From assembly GCA_022376515.1 (NCBI GenBank), contig WTXI01000048.1, positions 1 to 64,000 on the forward strand: a stretch of DNA of 64,000 bases, given 5' to 3'. Source of the DNA: Lactifluus volemus (Eukaryota > Basidiomycota > Agaricomycetes > Russulales > Russulaceae). A program made the translations under genes and the position numbers. The notes under the pieces were generated by a model. The model was not told the DNA's origin. It ran no database searches and saw only the letters and a program-made list of their open reading frames with translations. Positions 34,970-46,160 of this stretch are shown here, one piece after another; positions within the stretch are counted from its first letter, which is position 1; each line of letters starts with the position of its first letter.

Positions 34970-35212
34970 GTCAGGTTCTCCAGTGACGAGGCGGACAAGC
35001 TGGAGGCCAAAGGGAGGTGGGACCGGGACAGAGGGAACGTTGGGGACGTATTCCTCCGGGAGCGGCGGAAAGTGAGGAGAGGGGGAAGGGGAGAGGCAGG
35101 GCGGACGGTAGGGTCCATGGAGGGAGGAGGGGGGAGGAAGGGAAGTGGGAGAGCGGGCGAGACAACGTATAATTGGAGGGAGACAGCCGTGAGTGTTGAA
35201 AGCAGTGACTAG

Positions 35213-35509
35213 AGGACGTACCAGCTATTCAGGTCGCGAGGATACCAGGCGGGTTCTGAAGAGATGGTGGTGGTAAGAGGTCAAGGAGGGATGCTTCAAG
35301 CCAAGTCGCGGCAACACTTGGTACTGTACAGCTTGAGCACGTTTTGCGTAATTTCAATGTCACATGATGATAATAAGTGACCCAGTCATGTCACGTAATT
35401 TGTCTGGCTCACTCCAATTATATGTCTAAAAATTTGCGTTATCAACGTTCTTAAGTGTACTATAAATAAATGTTGCGCTTTTAATTGGTGGGGGGCAGTA
35501 GTTGTACGT
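35213..35509. other. Spacer between LINE and copia relic
   Basis: About 300 bp that match neither the tandem unit nor a recognised element. AT content rises after 35,340. I see no gene. Confidence 0.5.
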
Positions 35510-36680
35510 GGAAGATGTCGAGGACGGTCTCAGTACATGCGGCTGCCTGGTTACAAATCACCTGACGCTGGCCCGGGCCGCGTGTCCTGCGCCTACGGCC
35601 TCAAGCAGTCTGGACGTCGTTGGTACCAGAAATTGACTTCAATTTTCACATCCCTTGGTTTTACTCAGTGTGATGTTGACCAAGCTGTATTTTATAAGTC
35701 CAACAAGCGAACCCGAGTGCTCACAGCAGTAGCAGTTCATGTGGATGATTGTACCATTGCTGCAACATCTCTGCACCTCGTCGAGGCCCTCAAGGCTGGT
35801 CTACGTCAGCACATCGAAGTCACCGATCTCGGGGAGCTTCAGGTGCTTGGCATCGAGTTGTGAAGCGAGATCGTGAGGCACCCACACCATCCACCTGTCC
35901 CAGCGCTCCTACATTGACTCGATTCTCCACCGCTTCAATTTCGACAAGCCTTTGTCCACGAAATGGACACTCAGATTCGCCTCACCACTGAGGAGGCGCC
36001 CGCGAGTGCCGCAGAGTTCGCGATAATGCGCGACGTGCCGTACCGTGAGGCGGTGGGCGCCCTTAATTGGGCAGCTTTGGCTACTCGCCCCGATATCGCG
36101 TTTGCAGTCACGACCGTGGCCCGTTTCGCAGTCAACCCTTGCCCAGTGCATTTGGGGCAGTCAAGAGGATCTTCAGGTATTCGGCTGACACACGCGTCTT
36201 GTGGCTGACATATGGCGAGGCCAAGCGGACCTTGGAGGGCTTTGTGGACGCAGATGGCAGTATGGCCGAGGATCGCCGCGCGATCTCTGGTTATGCCTTT
36301 ATCATTGACGGCGGCGCCGTTTCCTGGTCGTCTAAGCGACAGGAGATCGTCTCCCTATCCACGACCGAGAGCGAGTATGTTGCTGCAATGCATAGTGGGA
36401 AGGAGGCGCGGCTTGCTATCTCAGATTTTCAGTCCCTTCGACAGCCCGACACCCTCTTTTCCGACAATCAGTCCCCCGTGATCAACAGTACCATGCCACG
36501 ACAAAGCATATCGATGTCCGCTATCACTGGATCCGCTGGATTGTTGAGCAAGGTGCCATCCGTCTCGTATATTGCCCTACCACCAAAGACATGGTCGCCG
36601 ACTCACTTACGAAAGTGCTGCCCTCTGCAAAAGTAAGGCATTTCGCTGCAGGCCTTGGGCTGCACGCGAAATGAGGGGGA
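35510..36680 (+). mobile_element. Ty1/copia retrotransposon relic (RT-RNase H end)
   Basis: The sequence starts inside the reverse transcriptase: YGLKQSGRRWYQKL and VAVHVDDCTIAA (35,590-35,770). RNase H follows: REAVGALNWAALATRPDIAF, then RRAISGYAFIIDGGAVSWSS and STTESEYVAA (36,030-36,400). The end shows ADSLTKVLPSAKV, a stop and the purine-rich aaatgaggggga at 36,669-36,680. Frame changes at about 35,870, 36,150 and 36,480 break it. Gag, protease and integrase are absent, so it is a 5'-truncated, dead copy. Confidence 0.88.
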
Positions 36681-36681
36681 G

Positions 36682-36990
36682 TGTTGATTATCTTCCAATT
36701 ACTTTCACTTTCAATCTGATAATAATTTTCCTTCGAGTTTTGGTTGTGACTTAGCTACTAATTAGAGTACGCTAGGATGTGCGGCACATCTCAGTGCACA
36801 TGCGGATACCTTACAATCTGTCACGGTTCCTTATTTCTCCTTAGTTATGACTACCGGCCTTATATACTCTACCTACAGTAGTTAGCTCCCTCAGTTCTGT
36901 GCAAGTTGGTGCATGAGATTCTGAGCCCCTATTGGCATTTCCTTTGACAGGACAATCCTCGTGCACGCCCTTATCTGTTGCTACAGGCCA
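36682..36990 (+). repeat. Probable 3' LTR (partial) of the copia relic
   Basis: TGTTGATTATC directly follows the polypurine tract, as expected for an LTR start. A TATA-like ccttatatactc occurs near 36,860. With no second LTR in the window, the right boundary is a guess. Confidence 0.4.
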
Positions 36991-37580
36991 TGCTATTGTG
37001 ATGGGGACGCAAGCACATCGGGAGGATCTGTTACTCGGGACCAACAGTCTGGCACGCATACAGCAGCGAAGTCCGATTTTAGCAAGGAATTCACACACCA
37101 ATGTCCATCACTACTTACTGTACATGTACAGAGATTGACACTTGAGCCAAATCCTGAGACCCTACATTTATTAATAGCAACGGGATGATGAAGGTTGGAG
37201 TGGGGGATAGAGGACAGGCGGGGCGAGGAGCGAAGACGGGTGCTGAGGCTATGATGCAAAGGGGGAACTAAGAAACGACGACGCAATGCGCAGGAGGCGT
37301 GGATGAACCAATATCTACATCAGGAAGGAGGGGAAGGAGGGGAATCAGAAGATAAGTTAATGGACCGACAGACTGGCCGTCAAAGTCGGAAGTGCCAGCT
37401 GAGCACGTAAAGTAGAGCAAAAGTGCGCTGACGTAAAACCGTTCTGACGTCTCATGGCCGCACTCACGGTCGTAAGCGCTAGAGAATTCTATTAAATGCT
37501 GCCAGTGGTATGCGGTAGACTCACAGAACTTACAGCTCCCCCCTACCTGCGAAGCCAATATAGCTTCCAAACACTCATAG
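36991..37580. other. Region without a recognised gene, with duplicated upstream block
   Basis: No convincing coding sequence. The last 130 bp (from about gcgctagagaattct at 37,477) match the sequence upstream of the family-1 gene at 54,257 and more loosely that at 39,762, so they belong to the duplicated unit and probably contain its promoter. Confidence 0.5.
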
Positions 37581-38420
37581 ATGGCTTATTCTCAGATACA
37601 AAAACCCAATGAACCCTTGGGACACGATGTCTCTCCGGGTCCTCCTCGCTCCATTCCGCGCCCTCTCCATCATCACGCACAGGAGAATCTTAGGGTCTGA
37701 TTCCATCAATCACATCCAGACACACTACTCATTGCAAATGCCATACCTCTGTTTCGTCATTTAGATCCAGCCTGCTGTCGGCAATAACCATTTTGGTGAC
37801 CCCTTGGCGAATATACCACCCCTAGTCGGCGAAATGTTGCTATGCAGGGACACCCGCAAGACCCGTACTATATCGACGAAGTGCATCACGACATGCCAGT
37901 GCCAGTGGGGTACTATCACCATCCACAAGGACCACAACCAGTTGTGAGTACTTTCTACCTTCCTCTTCACGGATGACCCACCACCGGGCCCTCTTTCACA
38001 GGATCCTGCTGTCCCATACGTGTATCATGATCAAGATCATGATGCAAGAGTTGCTCAAGACATCCTGGTGCAGCCGCAAGCGATTCAATTTCGAGTTGCT
38101 CCCGTACGTTCCACCTTTTTTTAAAATGGATTAGTATGTACCCACACCATCTCCTGCTACAGGAAATTCAAGGATACAACCACTTTCAGGTTGACCAGGC
38201 TCTTCAGCTTCCAGTACCAGGTCCCGCCGGAGCTGAACTTCCTGATCCTTGGGTTTACAATGCCCCTGTCCGTGACTACCCACCACCGGATAATCTCAGA
38301 CGCCTTGCTCGCCGCTACTTAGACTACCCTGATTCGCAGGTCGATATGGTTTGCATCGAACCGGGTCACGCTGGTCGATTCAAGGTGGTGATTACTCTCG
38401 AAACGGCCGATTTTCTCTGA
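37581..38420 (+). CDS. Family-1 gene, paralogue 1 (unknown function, four exons)
   Basis: Exon 1 (37,581-37,694) encodes MAYSQIQKPNEPLGHDVSPG and ends ENLR. Exon 2 encodes PLANIPP and DEVHHDMPVPVGYYHHPQ and ends at a GTGAGT donor. Exon 3 encodes DPAVPYVYHD and RVAQDILVQPQAIQF. Exon 4 encodes LPVPGPAGAELPDPWVYNAP, PDNLRRLARRYLD and ends FKVVITLETADFL at 38,420. Exons 1-3 are in phase 0, which makes the model convincing. One base is missing in exon 2 relative to paralogue 2. Exon 3 has an in-frame nine-base insertion (DQDHDA). The product is about 210 residues, rich in Pro, His, Tyr and Asp, with no signal peptide or known domain. Confidence 0.65.
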
Positions 38421-38628
38421 GTTATCGTTTCTCTAGTTCGCATCGTAACCTTCCCACAACTTGAAATTCTAATTTTTACCCTACTAGACAGTGCGCGCAT
38501 CGTGGTGATGATGTACTAGTTACTAGTAGGTACCTTCGTACAGTATGTGTCTCGTCTTAGCTTTGTGAGGGTTCTTTCCCTCGTCATTTCAGAATGTTTT
38601 TCAATCCGAATGCGTTCCTAACTTGCTG

Positions 38629-39290
38629 CTAAAGTATGAAAAGCCGAAAAAGATCTACTGCGAAAACGAAAACAAAACGTGGCCGGGGAGAGAACGGAGC
38701 GAGGCGTACTAACTTACCAAAAAGGATGGAGTGCTTACTAAGCCCCGCATGTTGGTGAGGCCGACACGAAGGAGTAAGAACCAGAGCGAAAACAACAAAA
38801 TGGGGAGGGACTCGGGATAAGCCAAGCAACTTGAAGAGGTGAGGTGATGGTGGATCATTGGCACTGATGAGGTCGTGGTAATCTGTATCACTATGTCGGA
38901 TGTGCGTGAAGGGTATGCCAGATGGGAGGAACCCCGTCAGAGCCATTTCAATTGAAGCTCTGCACGGATGTCGGTATCGATAGCATTGAGGAGGGGGAAG
39001 CTATGCCTCGGGGGAAATTGCACTTTGGGCTGTGACAATGTGGGGTTGAGGTGGAAGGAAAAATAACGTGAGGCTCATGAGCGAACACAAAGGCCGCCAA
39101 ATCCACGCGTCGGGGCGCAGAGACGACCGAGGATGGTGGTGGTGAGTTGGATCCGTGTACTAAGGAGAGTAGATGAGCGCCTGGGCATCGGAGTAGGAGT
39201 GAACGGCATTCATTGCAAAAGACGTGGGGAATCCGCAGGAGGATATGGAAGTAAGGGAGGGGGCTTGAGGAAATATGAGGGGAAAACACC
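38629..39290 (-). CDS. Family-2 sequence, copy 1 (unknown function)
   Basis: Minus-strand sequence sharing blocks with 41,623-42,476, 45,328-46,160 and 53,211-53,941. Shared plus-strand landmarks include ggataagccaagc, gtgatggtggatc and gatgaggtcg-ggtaatctgt at 38,812-38,890, and the block gcactttgggctgtgacaat near 39,020. The minus strand has frames with DTDYHDLISANDPPS and LSIPTSVQSF. No exon chain or known domain could be established; this may be a gene or only a conserved duplicated block. Confidence 0.3.
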
Positions 39291-39400
39291 CCCTCCGTTG
39301 GCTGTCGAGAGGCCCAAAAGCAGGGTCATGATCAGTAGTTCACTGGGTCCCAGGGAACATGCTGGAATCACAACCAGTTCAAAAAAAGATTACGAGAGGG

Positions 39401-39506
39401 TACCGGAAGAGGAATGTAGGCAGCGCCGGGTGAGAAGGATGCAAATCTCGCTAGTGCGAGATTTGCATCCTTCTCACCCGGCGCTGCCTACATTCCTCTT
39501 CCGGTA
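39401..39506. repeat. 51-bp perfect inverted repeat (foldback) with 4-nt loop
   Basis: The left arm at 39,401-39,451 begins taccggaagagg and ends aatctcgc. The loop tagt spans 39,452-39,455. The right arm at 39,456-39,506 is the exact reverse complement. Pairing stops abruptly at both outer ends. In RNA it would form a 51-bp hairpin. Confidence 0.95.
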
Positions 39507-39761
39507 TCCTTCAGTTTCATCATCCACTAATCATCCCTTACCGAACTCCCACTGCGTGTTTTACCACATTTGTGGTCTAATTTCTGTTGTTTTCTAGGCC
39601 AGACTGTCGGTCGTCGCAGCCCTAGCGCTAGAGAATTTCATTTAAAGCTGGTACAGTATGCGGTAAGTTTCCAGAACTTCTTACATTTCAGTGCCCCCTC
39701 CCCCCACTACTATAGCAGTAGTACCCTCCTGCGAAGCCAGTATAGCCTCCAGACACCTGTA

Positions 39762-40597
39762 ATGGCTGATTCTCGGATACAACAAGCCAATGAACCTTTG
39801 GGACACGAAATTGCTCCGAGTCCTGTTCCATTCCGCACACTCACTGTGATCACATACAAGAGAATCTTAGGGTCAGTGTTCATCGACCATATGACACATT
39901 ACTCATTGCGAGTGCCATATCTCTGCCTCGTCATTTAGATCCAGCCTGCTGCCAGCAATAACCAATTTAGAGACCCCTTGTGGTTATACCTCCCCTAGTT
40001 GGCGAGAATGTTGCTTTACAGGGATACCCACAAGACACACTCTATATTGATGCAGTGCACTATGACATGCCTGTGCCAGTGGGATACTATCACCATCCAC
40101 AACCAGGTGTGAGTGAGACCATATAAGCGATATCTAGCGTCCTTTTCACTGTTGACCCACCCGGGCCCTCTTCCATAGTATCCTACGGTCCCATATGTGT
40201 GTCATGATGCAGGAGTTGCTCAAGATATACCGGTGCAGCCGCAAGCCAGCCAAGTTCAAGTTGGCCCTGTACGTTCCATCTTCCTTTAAAAAAATCTACA
40301 TACCCACAGTATCTCCTGCAGGAAATTCAAGGACACCGTGACAACGACTTTCAATTTGACTATGGTCCTCAGCTTCCAGTACCAGGTCCCGCCAGAGCTG
40401 AACTTCCTGATCCATGGGCTCATAATGCCCTCGTCCGTGACTATCCCCTGCTGAAAATCTCGGGCACCTTGTTCGGCGTTACTTGGACCACCCCAACTCG
40501 GAGGTGACCCAGGTGGACAGTATAGTTCGCATAGAGCCGGGTCGCGCTCATCGACGCAAGGTGGTAATTACACTCGAAATGCCCGATGTTCTCTGAA
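39762..40597 (+). CDS. Family-1 gene, paralogue 2 (unknown function)
   Basis: Same four-exon layout. Exon 1 starts MADSRIQQANEPLGHEIAPS and ends ENLR before a GTCAGT donor. Exon 2 is fully open here (DPLW region, then GENVALQGYPQDTLYIDAVH) and ends at GTGAGT. Exon 3 reads PTVPYVCHDAGVAQDIPVQP. Exon 4 reads QLPVPGPARAELPDPWAHNA and ends RKVVITLEMPDVL at 40,597. A one-base gap at DYP/PAENL breaks exon 4. It is more diverged than paralogues 1 and 4. Confidence 0.55.
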
Positions 40598-41640
40598 CCT
40601 TCAGTTTTCATCCTAACCTTTCCAAGATACTAAATTTGTATTGTTGTACGTTTACTAGAACCGTGTGTAGCGTCGTGGTGATGACGTAAGTACCTTCGTC
40701 CAGTATGTAAGTCTCATCTTCGCTTTGTGAGGGTTCTTTCTCTCCTCATTCCAATTTGTTTCTATCGGAATACGTGGTTCAGAGGATAGTGATAGTACCT
40801 ATCGCGTCTTTGCTCGTCGAATTGAAGTGATCCCCACAGTTTACTCTCTGTTGAGTGGTGAAATCCACAGATAGCATTGATAACAGAGCGTCACCGAAGC
40901 GAGAACTTGTCCTCGTTATAATAGCGATGCTCAAAGTTGGCTGTAGACGTGCGACCCGTATATCTGCAGATGCCTGACAATGACGAGGTCAACGGGAGCC
41001 GTAGACTGCCCATGGCCGATATTGATGCGAGTAACATCCCATAGACCTTGGAGAAGCGGGTAATGACACTACTACCGAGACCTGATGAATTGAAACTTTG
41101 TCATGATGGTCTTTCTAGATGCACCTATTTGCCAGTGAGAGTAAGAAGCATGAGAAACAAGGCATTTTTGAAAGTCGGCACACGGCCCGCTTTTGGTCAC
41201 GCAGCGCGCATGGGCTTGACCTTTGCTTCTTAACATGTCCTGCATCCTTTAACCGCCGATGTCCAGGTACCAGTCAAACAACATTAGCTTAGGAATAACC
41301 AAGCGCAGACTTGGAATCTCAATGTCTTCGATCCGGTGCTTGACGCGCCGCCAAAGATGTCTCGCACCTATCCTGTCGCCTCTGCCGCACACCGGCTATG
41401 GTGTTGATATTAGTATCTACTCGACCGTCACCTCCGGATCCCGATCATGACAGACAATCTCACTGGCCAAGGTGGTGGGTCCAGGAAGCTGTTTCAATCG
41501 CCCTTCTCGCCTTCAAGTGTACCTTGGTTGTGGTGGATGGACACCGTGGTAATCGCATGAGGAACGGCGAGATGGACCCGTATATTCACCGATGTAATGA
41601 CTCATCGACCTTAGCATCGTACCTATGACTGCATGCACCA
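40598..41640. other. Region without a recognised gene
   Basis: Contains the conserved 3' flank of family 1 (ctttgtgagggttctttctc near 40,720) and then about 900 bp in which I see only short, unsupported reading frames. Confidence 0.5.
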
Positions 41641-42476
41641 AATTGCTATCCGACTCGGTGCGACTCGGTAGCCTGCAAATTGTATGTTGTACCAGTACAT
41701 GTAGTTTCGGACGCTGTCTGATGATGGATATACAGTATATGCGTCAGAAATGTGAACATGGAGTATGGGGTGAGACGGGAGTCCTTGAGTCAGAGTGGGA
41801 ATTGAAGCAGCTATCTTGTAGATAGTAAGAATGCGACATATACCGTATTTTATCTGACTGAATGTCGTCCTCACATAGGGAGAAGGGAGGATGCATAAGG
41901 ATGAGCTAGGATAACGCACCGCTGGGCTACTATGGGTGACCACAATTTGGAGGGTCATGAGAGGTCAAGGCCAACGTAAAGGGCATCTACGTAGGTGAGA
42001 ACTGGCTACACTGGATGACTACATACCTGCCTCAGTGGCACGCTCAGGATAAGCCAAGCTAATTTGAGGTGATGGTGGATCGTTGTGATGAGGTCGAGGT
42101 AATCTGTAACATCAAGCGCCATTATGCCGGGAGTGTGTGGAGGGTAGTAAGCCAGAGAGTAGATGGTGACGTCGCTAGCACCTGGCGCAGCCACTGGCAA
42201 ATTGCCGAGTCGGGCTTTTAACATTTTTTGCCCAAATAACGCCGATAACACACCACGCCATGTCGTCATGCATGACTGATTATCGATTATCCCTCGTGTT
42301 CTGACCCGACGGAAGATGAAAGAGCCAGTGACCATGCCGAAATCAGTATTCAAAAACGGAAGCCTAGGACACAGCATACCATTTTGAGCGCAATCTTCTC
42401 CGTTTATGTGCATTACTAGTATACCACGCCGTGACCCATTTGGCGCAATAGCCCGGGTAGAACAACACGAGGCCAA
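41623..42476 (-). CDS. Family-2 sequence, copy 2 (unknown function)
   Basis: Two minus-strand coding-like stretches match the 53-kb copy: LQIVVTHSSPAVRYPSSSLC, then GLPSHPILHVHISDAYTVYP (41,640-41,960), and HTPGIMALDVTDYLDLITTI with LSVPLRQVCSH (42,006-42,130). The first stretch is shared almost word for word with 53,211-53,657 and loosely with 45,328-45,816. Introns probably separate them. No family is recognised. Confidence 0.35.
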
Positions 42477-42894
42477 AGTCTTTGCGAAAAAAACGCGTCA
42501 CTTACTTTCAGAATGCTTACTAGTAACCCCCGTTCAGGTCTCATCTAATTGAGCTGTGGATAGTACTGGATACACTACTCCCACTCTCGGCATCTAGGAT
42601 ATCTGTATACTGTCTCTGACACCCTTTTGTGGATGCCTGTCGACGAACAACGCACATTAGTCGGACTGTCAGCAAGCTCTGGATGCAACCCCGTAATCGT
42701 GACAATCGTTGTCACTATCAGAGAGGTCTCTCGTCCAGTGATAAGTGGGACTGATTATGGATATATGATATATGAATCTGTCCCTTTGCTAGCGCCTCTC
42801 ACTTCTTTAAAAAGGCTTCATCTTCGATAGCCAAAGGATGCGCTACCGTGACAGAATCTTCGTCCCCCAAGTTCAAAATTACACCGGAGCTCAA

Positions 42895-43676
42895 ATGGCC
42901 CAACTTGAACGACAACAAGCATATAACCTTCCAAGAAACGTGTCCCCTCATCCCCTTTTCCCCATTCCCGGCCCTGATGAGGTCAGCACTGATATTCTCC
43001 CCACTCGAGTGCTCACATATGGGCGATATCATATAGATTCCTCCGGATGCGGATGACGGCCAAAATGGACCTCATTTGGAGGACATCCCACTGGCACCTC
43101 CATTCGAGGACATTCAAGTTGCTAACCACGGTCAACCACAGCGTCCTTACATTCACAGACCCACGACAACTATGTGTACTACCGTCCTCCTGCGCCACCA
43201 GCTGTGAGCAACACAGACTTTTTCATATTGCTAGCCACCCCTTGACAATGACTCCTTTGCAGTACCGACCCGACCATACGGTCCAGGCTTCAACATAGAT
43301 ATCCCACCCCCGGTCGACCACGTAGCTATTCCAGATCAAGTCCAACACCTTCATGCAATCCCTAATGATCGAGGCTTCGACGCCTACACAAGACCTGTGC
43401 AAGGTGTCCACCACAGGCACAACTTTATGGCCCGCAACTCGGAGCCTATGTGCGTTAAAACCTTTCTTTCCGTCTCGCATGCTCGTTCATCTAAGCGTTC
43501 CTTAATCAGCAACCTTACCAGATACTTCCTGATGCACGACAAGCAGAGAACCTCGGCGATTAGCTATTCACTATTTGCAAAATCTGGAATCACAAGTAGA
43601 TACAGTCCGGATGGAACAGAGCCTGACTGGTCGATTCAAGGTGGTCATCGTGCTTGACATGGATGACTTCCTCTGA
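42895..43676 (+). CDS. Family-1 gene, paralogue 3 (diverged)
   Basis: The proposed start gives MAQLERQQAYNLPRNVSPHP, resembling the family amino end. The last exon is clearly related: ENL, then RRLAIHYLQNLESQVDTVRM, TGRFKVVIVLDMDDFL and a stop at 43,674-43,676. One base is missing at the ENL/RRLA junction. The central exons (for example PPVDHVAIPDQVQHLHAI) are Pro/His-rich like the family but hardly alignable by eye. It is the oldest or fastest-evolving member here. Confidence 0.45.
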
Positions 43677-44239
43677 GGCGATGTTCCTTGCCATTACATC
43701 TTTGAGAAATCGAGTTTGTACGATAAGTTGCGGTATTCTCTGCGATACGTGTAAGTACGTTACGTAAGATCCTGGTCCTGGATTTGTGTGTTTGTGGTCA
43801 TTCGCCGTTTTTTGTGACTGGTTTCTCGTTTTGTGCGCCTTTCCTTCGTGTCTTTCTAAATTCACTGTTTGAAATTGATGTGATTTACATAATTTGCACC
43901 TTCAAGGTCGAGTGGCGACCACCGAATCACATAAGCTGGAGGACGCGTATGATTACCTAATCTGACATAGACGCGGGATCTCTGCTTGTCCCGGGTTGGC
44001 CAGTCTGAGTCTCACCCAGTACTATAAAAAAACTTGAATCGCATCAGGAAGTATGCAACGGCATCTCCGCGGCACAGTTATCAAGATTCCTTCTGCGAGG
44101 AGCTAGCCGGAAGGTTCCTGCTTAATTGATCAAGATGTTAATACGGTGATTTTCCCGACCGAATCGCATAGGCTGAATATTTGACTTCGAACATTTTAGA
44201 CATCCCGGCGCACTGACTCCATTTCTCCTCCTCTTGGAG

Positions 44240-44870
44240 TGAGCATTGTCTCATGATCTTGGTAGCATTCGAATGAAATCAACTGGTTTCCTTCCGAAAA
44301 CCAGAAGCTCTAACGACACAATCACCATAGCCCGACGCCGTGCGGGTCTATCATGTGTCATTAAACTGGATACCTGCCAAACCTTTCACTTACCCGCCAG
44401 ACTGGATCGATCACGACTCGGCCATGTACTTTCCCCTTGTGCAGTAGGCCGCGCCACTCGGCATCACTGCTGCGGCTTGTACTTGCATCGCAAGTAGAGT
44501 AATCTTGCACACCAATACTAATCAGCATCGAGGGTAAATTCTGCATTAGGAGACAACCAGCGTGCTTTGTACTGGACTGGTAGACAATAGGATTGATGTG
44601 ACCGAGCCCACTGCGTGCATGATCAACCCATTAGGTACATCCTTTCTATCCAGGCAAGCATGGCCTGGGCTAACATAACCATCGCCGAAGATACACTACT
44701 TGCCCTGCAGGCACAGAGAATGTCAGGTGGCAGGCCCGGGTCGAAAATCCCATCCTGGGACCCGCACATACGCCCCATCCGGCGTCCAGCTTCCCATCTC
44801 GCAGATCTGCAGCTCGTCCACGGTCCACGTGCCATGGTTCAGGTTCAAGTTATCCGTGTATCCCGGTGGA
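44240..44870. pseudogene. Decayed duplicate of the 2H-phosphoesterase 3' region
   Basis: Segments at 44,290-44,870 echo 59,480-60,115 in order. Examples are acgacacaatcacc followed by cccgacgc, ctaatcagcatc followed by gagggtaaatt, and the coding end at 44,723-44,865 (minus strand). That end reads DNLNL, GTWTVDELQICEMGSWTPDG, AYVRV, RPGPAT and a stop, nearly identical to the intact gene at 59,985. The rest of the gene is absent. Confidence 0.7.
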
Positions 44871-44904
44871 GTAAAAGTTCCTATCTACTTTGTGCGTGAC
44901 TGCC

Positions 44905-45160
44905 TGCAGACTGACCAATGATAAGATCTTGAACGCATCCCATAAGCGCCCAAAAGCGACTTGGCCCGCGTGCGTTCCGCAGCGAGAGCCGCATCCTCAT
45001 CGATCAGTTCGCCAAACAACGCATGCTTGTAGAGCGCGCTCACGAACCGATTTTGCACATGTTGCGCGCTGTGATTCATGAGCAAGTGTATGACCGCCTT
45101 TGGTATCAAATCCTGAATGCTCTCCCGCACAATCGAAAAGTATGACGCAATCAGCTACCG
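44905..45160 (-). pseudogene. Dynamin GTPase-effector-domain fragment
   Basis: The minus-strand frame reads RESIQDLIPKAVIHLLMNHS, QHVQNRFVSALYKHALFGEL and ERTRAKSLLGAY. This matches the GED stalk segment of dynamin-family GTPases (PKAIMHLLVNH-type motif). A preceding LIASYFSIV is in another frame. No GTPase or middle domain is nearby, so it is a broken fragment, directly beside the 2H-phosphoesterase fragment on the same strand. Confidence 0.7.
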
Positions 45161-45327
45161 AATCCATCTCTTCCCGTATCGCCAACTGTGGCCCGTTTGT
45201 CGCCGTGACCTACATCGGACATTCCTGCGTGGGTCAGGGTGAGGTGGTATACCGCTTCGATGTGCTTGCCCAAACTTTTCATGGCATACACTGCACGTTT
45301 CCATGATGTGCAACCAATACCAAGAAA

Positions 45328-46160
45328 CTATGTCTGCTGTTGCTGTGGAGCGTGTTTTGGCCACAGGGGCTGAGGCGGCGTTGTCTGCCCAGGTCCTTTC
45401 TGTCCAAAAAAATAACTCAGGAACGTCTCCCGCGCCTGAAGCGCTGAGGAACAACATATACAATCACCCCTTGAGATTCCGCACCCCTCGACTCCGATAG
45501 TTGCTGGCCATGGCTCTGAGTCCGTGCCATTTGACTCCACATTTAGGTTGGCTGTAATTGTGTGTTGTATTAAGAGTAAATGTAGCTGTGAACGCTGTCT
45601 GATATATGGAGTATGGACTCCAAGACTCGGAGTAGAAGGGGGTCTTTGAGTCGGCGTATGGTTGTCCTGTATATATGAATTCGATCTACACTTCTGTTTG
45701 ACTGACATGTCACTCCCACGCAGCATCGGAGAAGGGAGAATCGATAAGACACGCTCCACTGGGCCACCATGGGTGATTACAATCTGGAGGATCAAGCCGA
45801 ACATAAAGTGCCACATGCCTGTGTATGGAAGCTAAAGTCAGAGTAGATGATGAGGTCTATCAACAACGGAGAAATCCCAGTCCGAGCCATTCCATTGAAG
45901 GTCTGAATGGATGTCGGTGTCGATAGACTATAGTATTGAGGAAGGGGAAGGCGATATAGCTATGGCCCCGGAATTTGCACTTTGTACTGCGACAATGCGG
46001 TAGGGTTTGTGGTGGAAGGAAACACACGCACGAGCAAACACAAAGGCTGTAGAAAGAAGGGCTTTGGTGGTAGTGAAATCGGTGACAGAGGAGAGTAAAT
46101 GAATGCCTGAGCATCGGAGTTTCCTTTTTTTAAAATCTGCATTTATATACCGCAGCATGT
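45328..46160 (-). CDS. Family-2 sequence, copy 3 (unknown function)
   Basis: Contains LQIVITHGGPVERVLSILPS (45,750-45,816), similar to the other family-2 copies. The block near 45,880-46,050 (plus-strand gaatggatgtcggtgtcgatag and gcactttgtactgcgacaatgcgg) matches 38,960-39,050. No family-1 partner follows; transposon-like sequence lies to the right instead. Confidence 0.3.

Larger units (their letters stand above)
27880..35212 (-). mobile_element. Non-LTR retrotransposon (LINE), near full length
   Basis: The element has a 28-base poly-A tail (plus-strand T run 27,880-27,907), a 3' UTR of about 200 bp, ORF2, ORF1 and about 240 bp of 5' sequence. The 5' boundary is approximate. The sense strand is very pyrimidine-rich and Pro/Ser-coding, unlike its neighbours. 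ORF1 has gag-like zinc knuckles; ORF2 has an APE-type endonuclease and a reverse transcriptase but no recognisable RNase H catalytic residues. I did not find a target-site duplication. Clade (for example Tad1-like) is not assigned. Confidence 0.9.

Noticed and set aside
35865..36680. Copia relic as part of an intact element with two LTRs
   Set aside because: No gag, protease, integrase or 5' LTR is present upstream; the relic starts inside the reverse transcriptase.
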